A stretch of 64,000 nucleotides of DNA from Wolinella sp963540505 (GTDB taxonomy: Bacteria > Campylobacterota > Campylobacteria > Campylobacterales > Helicobacteraceae), in contig CAUTMV010000007.1 in the NCBI GenBank assembly GCA_963540505.1, positions 57,296 to 121,295 on the forward strand, read 5' to 3'. The position numbers and the translations under genes are program-made. The notes under the pieces were generated by a model. It was not told the origin of the DNA. It did no database searches and saw only the letters and a list, made by a program, of their open reading frames with translations. Below, one piece after another: positions 8,462-15,111 of this stretch; position 1 is the stretch's first letter; every line of letters starts with the position of its first letter.

Positions 8462-9592
8462 GTGCGTGCGCTCCCTTTTGTTCTCATTTTTTCCCTGCTT
8501 CACGCCTCTAGCATTTTAGAGAATCCTAAACCCGTAAAAACCCCTAAAGCACTAACCCTTTGGCACACTTACAGCAACGGACAGAGCCGTATTTTAGAGA
8601 GTTTGGAGCTAGATGAAGAGGAGAAAAGTTTAGAGATTTTGCTCCCCGCACAAGAGGAGCAAGAGTCTCAAATCCTCCATATCACGATTACAAAAGAGCC
8701 AAAGGGCATTCCCAACATCAAAAACTCAATCAGCAAGGAGCAACTAAGAATCGTTGATCTCCGCCCGCAAAAAGAGCAAAATCCCATAGAAAACGTTAAT
8801 AAAATGAAGTTTGAACGCCTTTACAGAGAGTATAACGACCATCGGCGACTTTTTGGGTCGTTTCTAGGAATTGAGCCCTACAAAGAGAACTACCTCCTGC
8901 CCTATTCGCATAGCTTCCGCGCGCGAGGAGAGGAGAAGCAGCATGAGGCGAAATTCCAAATCAGCTTCAAGACGCTCCTCTCATCAAATATTTTCGGCAC
9001 GCCGCTTGATCTTTATCTCGCCTACACGCAGCGCTCGTTCTGGCAAGTTTATGACGGCGAGGATTCCCGCCCTTTTAGAGAGAGCAACTACGAGCCTGAA
9101 ATGTTCTTCTCCTATCCGCTTGAGATTCCGCTCTTTGGAGGCGTGATTGAACAGCTCTATTTCGGGCTAAATCACGAAAGCAACGGAAAGGACGTGCAAA
9201 AATCTAGAAGCTGGAATCGCGCCTTTATCGGGGCTGTCTATAATAACGGGGGATTTTTCCTCGCACTTAAGGGGTGGTATCGCTTCAAAGAGAGCAAGAA
9301 GCTCTACGCAAATGATCCACGTGGAGATGACAATCCGAGAATCGAGCGGTATTTGGGGCATGGCGAGATGAAGGTCGGATATTTTCACGCGCCCCATCTC
9401 ATCACCGCGACCCTGCGCAACAACCTAAACGTCCGAGGCAACAACAGAGGCTCGATCCTGCTTGATTACTCCTACCCGTTACAGCGCAGTATCCACGCCT
9501 ATGTGCAATATTTTAACGGCTATGGGGAATCGCTCATCGATTATGACAGAAGCGTCGAGCGTGTAGGAATCGGCATGATATTCACGCGATGA
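8462..9592 (+). CDS. pldA: Outer membrane phospholipase A
   Basis: OMPLA is a beta-barrel enzyme in the outer membrane that hydrolyses phospholipids reaching the outer leaflet. The family signature is present as LNHESNG followed by KSRSWNR, giving the catalytic His238 and Ser240. I place the start at GTG 8462, because AAGGA (8452-8456) lies 5 bases before it and the protein then begins with a normal signal peptide, MRALPFVLIFSLLHASS. A TTG at 8447 would add five residues but lacks such a site. The protein ends with an aromatic residue, IFTR. It converges on the histidine kinase gene with only 6 bases between the stops. Confidence 0.9.
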   Translation: MRALPFVLIFSLLHASSILENPKPVKTPKALTLWHTYSNGQSRILESLELDEEEKSLEILLPAQEEQESQILHITITKEPKGIPNIKNSISKEQLRIVDLRPQKEQNPIENVNKMKFERLYREYNDHRRLFGSFLGIEPYKENYLLPYSHSFRARGEEKQHEAKFQISFKTLLSSNIFGTPLDLYLAYTQRSFWQVYDGEDSRPFRESNYEPEMFFSYPLEIPLFGGVIEQLYFGLNHESNGKDVQKSRSWNRAFIGAVYNNGGFFLALKGWYRFKESKKLYANDPRGDDNPRIERYLGHGEMKVGYFHAPHLITATLRNNLNVRGNNRGSILLDYSYPLQRSIHAYVQYFNGYGESLIDYDRSVERVGIGMIFTR

Positions 9593-9598
9593 GCACTT

Positions 9599-10759
9599 TT
9601 AGGAAATCTGCACAAACTTTCTGAATTTGTAGATGAATTTACTCCCCTTTTTGGGCTCTGATTCCACGATTATGGATATTTTACGCTTAGCGCAGATACT
9701 TTTGACGATATTTAGCCCAATTCCGAACCCGCCTTGAATATCATCTCCGCGATAATAACGCTCAAAAATCAGCTTTGGATCTTTGATCCCGATTCCCTCA
9801 TCTTCGCACGCAAAGCACAAAAATCCCTCCTCTACGCTGAGCGAGACGGTAATATTCTTCTTAGGCAGACTGTATTTCAGCGCATTTGAAAGGGTATTGT
9901 CAATGAGACGCTGAAGCTCTAAGGGGTGAATCTCAACCCAAATCCCCTTGATGATTTTTGAAGTAATTGTGATTTCTTTAACTTTTGCAATCACACTGAA
10001 ATAGTCCAATCGATCCTCTAAAATCACAGAAATATTGCTATTTGACGCTCCATGCTGCATGCGTTTATTTTTAATAAAATATTCAATATCTTCATAGACA
10101 TGCGAAAGGACTTTTAGTGCCGCTTTAGTGCGCTCAAAACCTCGATGATTCCCAAAATATTCTTCCAAAAGCTCGATATTTAAGGACATAATCCCTAGGG
10201 GCGTGCGAAGCTCGTGCATTACATCTTTAAAAAACGTATTCATGCGGGTATTTGCGCGTTCAAAAGGCTCAATCGAGCGTCGAATAATCCAAAAAGAGCA
10301 GAGAAAAATTAGGAGAATCACCAAACTGGTGAGTAAAAAAAGATCAAAAAAAATAAGACTGTAAGAAAACTCTTTAGAGATGATGAGATGGCGCGCACCA
10401 AGGACATTTTCATCTAGGGCACTTTGATAAAAAAGCTTCCCCTCCGCGTGTAAAAATTCCCCATCTTGCAGATGAGGCGGGGAATCCAAAAGCGAAAAAA
10501 GCACCTCGCCCTGCTCATCGAGAATCGCTGAACGAAATATTAATGAGCGTGGATAAATGAAATTAATCGTATCGCTTTTCAGGGAGTAGAATTTATGTTT
10601 GAGCACGTGGGAGTATTCCAAAATCTCACTTTTTTGGCTCAATTCGGCATATTTAACCGCCAAAGAGGCGTAAAAAAGCAGAGGAATAAATCCGATAAGG
10701 ATTACAAAAGCACTAAAAATTAGAGCGAAATTCAGAGCGACTTTACGACTTTTTTGCAA
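9599..10759 (-). CDS. Sensor histidine kinase of the tsdA-divergent system
   Basis: A membrane-bound histidine kinase of 386 residues with two membrane spans (about 9-31 and 137-159) and a short periplasmic loop of roughly 105 residues between them. The phospho-acceptor is His182 in DVMHELRTPLG. The N box is DNTLSNALKYS and the ATP-lid motifs are DEGIGI and FGIGLNI. The start is TTG at 10759, 17 bases inside the end of the response regulator gene, so the two are coupled. No longer in-frame alternative with a better site was found. The ligand is unknown; the divergent tsdA suggests tetrathionate or thiosulfate. Confidence 0.9.
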   Translation of the reverse strand: MQKSRKVALNFALIFSAFVILIGFIPLLFYASLAVKYAELSQKSEILEYSHVLKHKFYSLKSDTINFIYPRSLIFRSAILDEQGEVLFSLLDSPPHLQDGEFLHAEGKLFYQSALDENVLGARHLIISKEFSYSLIFFDLFLLTSLVILLIFLCSFWIIRRSIEPFERANTRMNTFFKDVMHELRTPLGIMSLNIELLEEYFGNHRGFERTKAALKVLSHVYEDIEYFIKNKRMQHGASNSNISVILEDRLDYFSVIAKVKEITITSKIIKGIWVEIHPLELQRLIDNTLSNALKYSLPKKNITVSLSVEEGFLCFACEDEGIGIKDPKLIFERYYRGDDIQGGFGIGLNIVKSICAKRKISIIVESEPKKGSKFIYKFRKFVQIS

Positions 10760-11408
10760 TTTTATATCCCATGCCGCGTCTTGAGATGATAAGCTCCTTG
10801 TGGCTTTTTTCCCTAAGCCTTTTTACCATCATGCGAATATCGCTATCGCCAATCTCCCTCCCATCCCACACATATTCCCTGATCGTCTCAATGCCGATAA
10901 AAATATCAACATTTTTTATAAGTAAGATAAGAAGTTTCCGCTCCTTTTCGCTTAGGGGAATCGCGACATTTTTATGCCACAAAATCTCGGTGGAGGGCTC
11001 AAAACTAAACTCAAACGCAAGGGCTATTTTTGGTGCAGTCGTATGAAAATGATACCTCCTAATTGCCTCTTGAATGCGATATTTCAGCTCTTTGAGCGAG
11101 AAAGGTTTGCGAATATAATCGCTACAACCAAGCTCATATCCGCGCACTAAATTTACCTCATCAGTTAGAGAAGTGATGAAAATCACCGGGGTATTTTTCC
11201 CATATTTTCGTGCTTCGCGTAAAATTTCATAACCATCGATTCCCGGAACACGAATATCTAAAAGCAAAAGGTCGTAATTTTTTGTAAAAATAGCATCAAG
11301 TGCCTCTTCTCCATACGAAAAATCATCAACATCATACTCTAATGATAAAAGCCAATCTTTGATCGATTCTTTATAATTATAATCATCTTCAAGAAGTAAA
11401 ATTTTCAT
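10743..11408 (-). CDS. OmpR-family response regulator
   Basis: A 221-residue DNA-binding regulator. The receiver domain (1-115) has the acidic pair at D8-D9, the phospho-acceptor Asp51 in LLLLDIRVPG and the conserved Lys in RKPFS. The C-terminal winged helix (about 130-221) contains IETIREYVWDG and RMMVKRLREK, as in OmpR/PhoB proteins. The start overlaps the end of the sensor gene by 4 bases (ATGA) and its own end overlaps the kinase gene. OmpR-type proteins usually bind tandem direct repeats about 10-11 bp apart, and such repeats exist at 12391-12409 before tsdA. Confidence 0.93.
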   Translation of the reverse strand: MKILLLEDDYNYKESIKDWLLSLEYDVDDFSYGEEALDAIFTKNYDLLLLDIRVPGIDGYEILREARKYGKNTPVIFITSLTDEVNLVRGYELGCSDYIRKPFSLKELKYRIQEAIRRYHFHTTAPKIALAFEFSFEPSTEILWHKNVAIPLSEKERKLLILLIKNVDIFIGIETIREYVWDGREIGDSDIRMMVKRLREKSHKELIISRRGMGYKIAKKS

Positions 11409-12361
11409 CTTATATTAACTTTCTTATTATGTTTATTTTTAGGAATTAAATCATGAATATTTTCCGCTTGTTCATATTTTTGTTCTGTTTGCACGCGCTC
11501 AAAAAGGTAGAGAATCGAGGGCTCTTTTAAGAGTTTTTGCTCAAAAAAGATTCCCAAATAGCCTAATCTTTCGCCATTAAAATTAAAAAACGGCAAAAAA
11601 CCAAACACAAATCCTTCGCTCTCAAGATAGCCGTTTTCAAGCACATCGGAGTGAAGTTTACCCGTCAATTTTTCCACACACGTGTATGCACACGGACTGC
11701 TTACCAACACGTAGTCATCGATTTTAGGATTCTCTTTCATTCTAATTGCAATATCCAAATGCTTACGTTCCATCAACACAAAAAAGTTGATTCCCCGCTC
11801 TAAAAGACGCTTTTGAATCTGCTTAAATCCCAAAATCACCTCCGCAGATCCCAAATATTCCCCCTCATTCATCACGGGGGAAATCGCCTTGATATTCAAC
11901 CTCTGACCAAGCTCAATCGATCCCAAAGGACGCTGTGTCTCCTTTACCTTTACAAGCCCGTGGCGAAAGGAATTAAGCTCATTTCCGAAGGAGTTGAAAT
12001 CCCAACTGTAAACATAAGTTTTGAGATCTTTTGTGTGGAGATGAATGTCAAGCTCTTGAATATCAACCCCCGCTTTGAGGCGCTCAATCTGCTCAGTAAT
12101 CTCCTTAAATAAAAGGGCACGATCTTGGCGAATAAAACCCTCTTTAATTTTTTCATTATTCGCAATTAATATCGCTAAAGAGAGGGCTTTATCAATTTCA
12201 TATTCAATATATTCTTGAGCGATTCCTAAAGTAATTTCAACGCGCTCTTTTTTCTCTTTTAAATAAATTTTTTCATTAATTTTTAGCAACAAAAATATTA
12301 TTCCAAATAATAAAACACAAAAAAATATAAAGTAACTTAGATAGATTTTCGCTGATCGCAT
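11405..12361 (-). CDS. Membrane-anchored periplasmic Cache-domain sensor without kinase domain
   Basis: The protein has one N-terminal membrane span (about residues 7-27), then a periplasmic double-Cache-like domain. Features shared with Cache chemoreceptors of Campylobacterota are YVYSWDFNSFG, FRHGLVKV, IELGQRLNIKAISPV and YLGSAEVILGF. There is no HAMP, kinase, GGDEF or methyl-accepting domain after it, so it must pass its signal to a partner, most likely the kinase two genes downstream. A C-x3-C pair (C224, C228) could react with sulfur compounds. I prefer ATG 12361 (318 residues); TTG 12367 is possible. The overlap with the regulator makes one operon. Confidence 0.8.
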   Translation of the reverse strand: MRSAKIYLSYFIFFCVLLFGIIFLLLKINEKIYLKEKKERVEITLGIAQEYIEYEIDKALSLAILIANNEKIKEGFIRQDRALLFKEITEQIERLKAGVDIQELDIHLHTKDLKTYVYSWDFNSFGNELNSFRHGLVKVKETQRPLGSIELGQRLNIKAISPVMNEGEYLGSAEVILGFKQIQKRLLERGINFFVLMERKHLDIAIRMKENPKIDDYVLVSSPCAYTCVEKLTGKLHSDVLENGYLESEGFVFGFLPFFNFNGERLGYLGIFFEQKLLKEPSILYLFERVQTEQKYEQAENIHDLIPKNKHNKKVNIR

Positions 12362-12368
12362 GGTCAAA

Positions 12369-12374
12369 ATTATA
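12369..12374 (-). promoter_or_regulatory. -10 box of the sensor-regulator-kinase operon
   Basis: On the minus strand TATAAT ends 7 bases before ATG 12361, with an overlapping GATAAT (12374-12379). Transcription would begin at or within a few bases of the start codon, giving a leaderless or nearly leaderless mRNA. No ribosome site is visible. Confidence 0.5.
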
Positions 12375-12390
12375 TTATCAGAAAGTAATT

Positions 12391-12409
12391 TTGACGATAA
12401 ATTGACGAT
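12391..12409 (+). promoter_or_regulatory. Tandem TTGACGAT repeats, candidate operator of the adjacent regulator
   Basis: TTGACGAT occurs at 12391-12398 and again at 12402-12409, 11 bp from start to start, so both face the same side of the helix. This is the usual layout of an OmpR-family site. A weaker TTTTGACC lies on the other strand at 12362-12369. A -10 candidate TAATCT for tsdA lies at 12434-12439, which puts the repeats just upstream of the -35 position, where an activator would sit. Confidence 0.55.
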
Positions 12410-12457
12410 GATTTTTTAGAATTCAAACTAACCTAATCTTGAGAGGGAGGAGAAGAG

Positions 12458-13582
12458 ATGGTTCGAGGAAAAATGATCGTTCAAAGCTTGATGGGATTTT
12501 TAGCCATTAGCTCTCTTGTGAATGTGAGCTTTGCCTTTGAGCGCTGGACATTTGAGGGCAGAGGCAAGACGGGTTACCAAGGAGAGAAGATTGAGTGGAT
12601 TGAGGGGGACAGAAATCCCGCACAACCACTCATTAAATACACCACTCCGAAATTTAGCGGCGATCCATTCTGGGATACGCTAAATGCAAAGCCCATCGTG
12701 CCTGATAGCGTCTATGGCGAATTTGTTCGATACGGATACGAGCTCTTTGTCGATACACAGGCGATCATAGGTCCAGAGGTTGCGGATCCGAAAATGCGCT
12801 ATTTGGGGAATAACCTCTCCTGTAATAGTTGCCATTTGGGCGCGGGGACGACAAAATACGGCGCGGCTTTGGTCGATGTAATAGGCAATTTCCCGCAATA
12901 TAGGAATCGTGAAGATACTCTAGGCACACTCAGCGCGCGAATTAATGGCTGCATGCAACGAAGTATGAATGGCTACTCGCTACCGGAAAATAGCCGCGAG
13001 ATGAAGGCGTTTTTAGCCTATTTTCATTGGCTCGCTCAGGGAGTCCCCGTGGGAGCGAAGGTTGAGGGGAGAGGTCTTAAAACGGTCAATCGAAAAATGG
13101 TGCAGCAAAATGCTTCAGATCCAATCAATGGTCAAGCGGTCTATGAGCGTGAATGCGCCTCATGCCACGGGCAAAACGGCGAGGGTAAACGCAGAGCTGG
13201 TGTAAATGGTCGGATTCCCGGGTATGAGTATCCACCACTTTGGGGAAGTGATGATACTTACAACACCGGCGCAGGAATGTATCGCACGCTCAAAGCTGCC
13301 GACTACATTAAAAGCACGATGCCCAAAGGCGCACCGACGCTAAGTGATAAGGACGCTTATGATGTGGCGGGGTATATTAATCAATACTCACATTACAGAG
13401 CAACAAAAATCAACCGTCAGAATGATTTCCCCGATCCTAAGGTGCGCGTCCCGGATCAGGATCAAATGGGAGTCTACGGTGCTCATGGAGAGCTTAAATA
13501 TCCCGATGAGGGCAAAGGGCAGATGGATTATAAATTCGGACCTTATAAGGGAATCATTAAACAAAAACCATCAACAAAATAG
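12458..13582 (+). CDS. tsdA: Diheme thiosulfate dehydrogenase / tetrathionate reductase
   Basis: TsdA interconverts two thiosulfate and tetrathionate in the periplasm. The 374-residue precursor has a signal peptide ending near VSFA (residue 26). Heme motifs are CNSCH (122-126) and CASCH (233-237). Cys165 in RINGCMQRSMNG matches the unusual cysteine axial ligand of heme 1, and Met274 in YNTGAGM matches the heme 2 methionine known in Campylobacter-type TsdA. TsdA from Wolinella and Campylobacter is described as able to work as tetrathionate reductase, and this protein belongs to that group. The ribosome site is a strong GGGAGGAG. It is divergent from a sensory operon and followed after 11 bases by an exported protein. 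Confidence 0.93.
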   Translation: MVRGKMIVQSLMGFLAISSLVNVSFAFERWTFEGRGKTGYQGEKIEWIEGDRNPAQPLIKYTTPKFSGDPFWDTLNAKPIVPDSVYGEFVRYGYELFVDTQAIIGPEVADPKMRYLGNNLSCNSCHLGAGTTKYGAALVDVIGNFPQYRNREDTLGTLSARINGCMQRSMNGYSLPENSREMKAFLAYFHWLAQGVPVGAKVEGRGLKTVNRKMVQQNASDPINGQAVYERECASCHGQNGEGKRRAGVNGRIPGYEYPPLWGSDDTYNTGAGMYRTLKAADYIKSTMPKGAPTLSDKDAYDVAGYINQYSHYRATKINRQNDFPDPKVRVPDQDQMGVYGAHGELKYPDEGKGQMDYKFGPYKGIIKQKPSTK

Positions 13583-13593
13583 AGGAGGAATCG

Positions 13594-14094
13594 ATGAAAA
13601 AGAGAGTTTTATTCGGCTCATTTATGGGAATCGCGGCAGCTCTTTGTCTTAGCGGATACACGAGCACAAATCATCAAGCCACCAAAGGTGTCTCTAGTCC
13701 TTCCGTGTCGGGAATCGCCACTCAAATAGGCAGGTTGCCCGATCAAAAAACTCCGATAAAAATCACAAAAAAAGGTAAAAACGTCGTTATGCTCTTCCCT
13801 GAACTAAAAAACAATATGGGTAAAAATTTTGAGCAAACGCCGTGTGAAGTGGAGTTTTTGTATAAAGGGAGCTATGAAAATCCTGCGGCTAAGGTAAAGA
13901 GCACGACCTATTTTGCGCTATTGCCTAAGATGAATAATAATTGCGCGCTCTATCTTGAGACGCGCAGTGCGCAATATGGTGCGGAAAAATCGCCTCGATA
14001 CCTTATAATAAATGAGGGAAAAAATGAGGCGAACTTTACTATTTCACGAGATGTTTTGGCACAAGATCCCATTATTAAAGGGGTTTTAAAATAG
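13594..14094 (+). CDS. Exported protein of unknown function in the tsdA operon
   Basis: A 166-residue protein with a clear signal peptide (MKKRVLFGSFMGIAAALCLSG). A Cys at 18 sits where a lipoprotein cysteine could be, but the preceding AAL is a poor lipobox. The mature part is basic and contains two Cys (in QTPCEVEFLY and NNNCALYLE) that could form a disulfide. I do not recognise the family. The gene has a strong ribosome site (GAGGAGG) and starts 11 bases after tsdA, so it is almost certainly co-transcribed. It may be a periplasmic partner of TsdA, which is inference. Confidence 0.75.
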   Translation: MKKRVLFGSFMGIAAALCLSGYTSTNHQATKGVSSPSVSGIATQIGRLPDQKTPIKITKKGKNVVMLFPELKNNMGKNFEQTPCEVEFLYKGSYENPAAKVKSTTYFALLPKMNNNCALYLETRSAQYGAEKSPRYLIINEGKNEANFTISRDVLAQDPIIKGVLK

Positions 14095-14107
14095 CCCTTG
14101 ATTTTTG

Positions 14108-14141
14108 CGATTCCCTCCTTCTCTTAAAAGGGCGGGAATCG
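14108..14141. terminator. Inverted pair of GGGAATCG between convergent operons
   Basis: CGATTCCC (14108-14115) and GGGAATCG (14134-14141) can form an 8-bp stem with an 18-base loop between the tsdA operon and folB, which converge. There is no run of T after the stem, so a classical terminator is not proven. The same word in inverted pairs occurs at several other gene ends in the window. Confidence 0.45.
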
Positions 14142-14152
14142 TGAAGCTGAAG

Positions 14153-14476
14153 CTAATAGCTCTTCTTTAACGTAGCACCGACGATACAATCACTCAAGAT
14201 ATCAGGCTTTCTAATTGTCAATTCTATCTCTTTGAACTCATCAAAATTCTCTTTAATCGTTTCGTGCAGACTAAAAAGTGCCTCTTCAATAAGCCCGAAG
14301 TGAGATTCCGCTATGTGGGTTAAAATCAGCTCCTTAAGCGCGACATAATCGGTATAGATTCCGTTAAAATCATAGGAAAATTTCCCATCAATGATGATTT
14401 TTTGCGACTGCTGACGCTCCTTGGCATAGATTCCCATAATCGCCTGAACCTGAAGATTCTCAATAAGCAACGTCAT
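14153..14476 (-). CDS. folB: Dihydroneopterin aldolase
   Basis: FolB cleaves 7,8-dihydroneopterin to 6-hydroxymethyl-dihydropterin in folate synthesis, as a cytoplasmic oligomer. The 107-residue protein is a little shorter than the usual 115-120. It shows the fold pattern of the family: IENLQVQAIMGIYAKER at the start, the central helix with HETIKENF, and IELTIRKP near the end. The start overlaps the end of plsY by 4 bases, giving a plsY-folB coupled pair. Confidence 0.85.
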   Translation of the reverse strand: MTLLIENLQVQAIMGIYAKERQQSQKIIIDGKFSYDFNGIYTDYVALKELILTHIAESHFGLIEEALFSLHETIKENFDEFKEIELTIRKPDILSDCIVGATLKKSY

Positions 14477-15102
14477 ATAACTTTACCTTCCTTACCCTCC
14501 AAAAGGCGCAAAATATTAGGAAGATGCTTATAAATAATAAAAAATGCGATAACAAAAAGCGGGAAATGCGTGTCAATCACGGGAATATTAGGATGAATAA
14601 AATAACTCACAAGCACAAAAGTCAAAAGACCGAGCAGAGAAGAGAGTGAGGAGATTTTTAGGAATTTACCTGTAATAAACCAAATAAAAAGTCCTGAAAA
14701 TGCCTCAATCGGAAGCAACACCGCCATCACGCCAAAACCTGTAGCGACGCCTTTGCCACCTTCAAATTTCAAATAGGGGCTAAAACAATGCCCCATAACG
14801 GATAAAACGGCAATACTCCACTGCGTATCCGCGCTCACTTCCAACATCTTAGCGATGAGAATAAGCACCGCACCCTTAAGCGCATCTAGGAGTATGGTTA
14901 AAATCGCAACAGATTTTGCCCTCTTAGGATCCACCTCTTTTAAAACACGCAAAACATTCGTCGCACCGATACTTCCGCTACCTACCTCCTGAATATTGAT
15001 CCCATAAAAGAATCGCACAATAAGATATCCAAATGGGATTCCCCCAATAAAATAAGCAAGCAGGTAAAATTGAATATTAATATTTGTTAGGAGATTAATC
15101 AT
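14473..15102 (-). CDS. plsY: Glycerol-3-phosphate acyltransferase PlsY
   Basis: PlsY transfers acyl groups from acyl-phosphate to glycerol-3-phosphate at the inner membrane, starting phospholipid synthesis. The 209 residues form several membrane spans and carry the three family motifs: GSGSIGATNVLRVL, GHCFSPYLKFEGGKGVATG and a C-terminal HLPNILRLLEGKE. It follows gyrB after 9 bases and overlaps folB. Confidence 0.95.
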   Translation of the reverse strand: MINLLTNINIQFYLLAYFIGGIPFGYLIVRFFYGINIQEVGSGSIGATNVLRVLKEVDPKRAKSVAILTILLDALKGAVLILIAKMLEVSADTQWSIAVLSVMGHCFSPYLKFEGGKGVATGFGVMAVLLPIEAFSGLFIWFITGKFLKISSLSSLLGLLTFVLVSYFIHPNIPVIDTHFPLFVIAFFIIYKHLPNILRLLEGKEGKVI

Positions 15103-15111
15103 TTTTATCCA

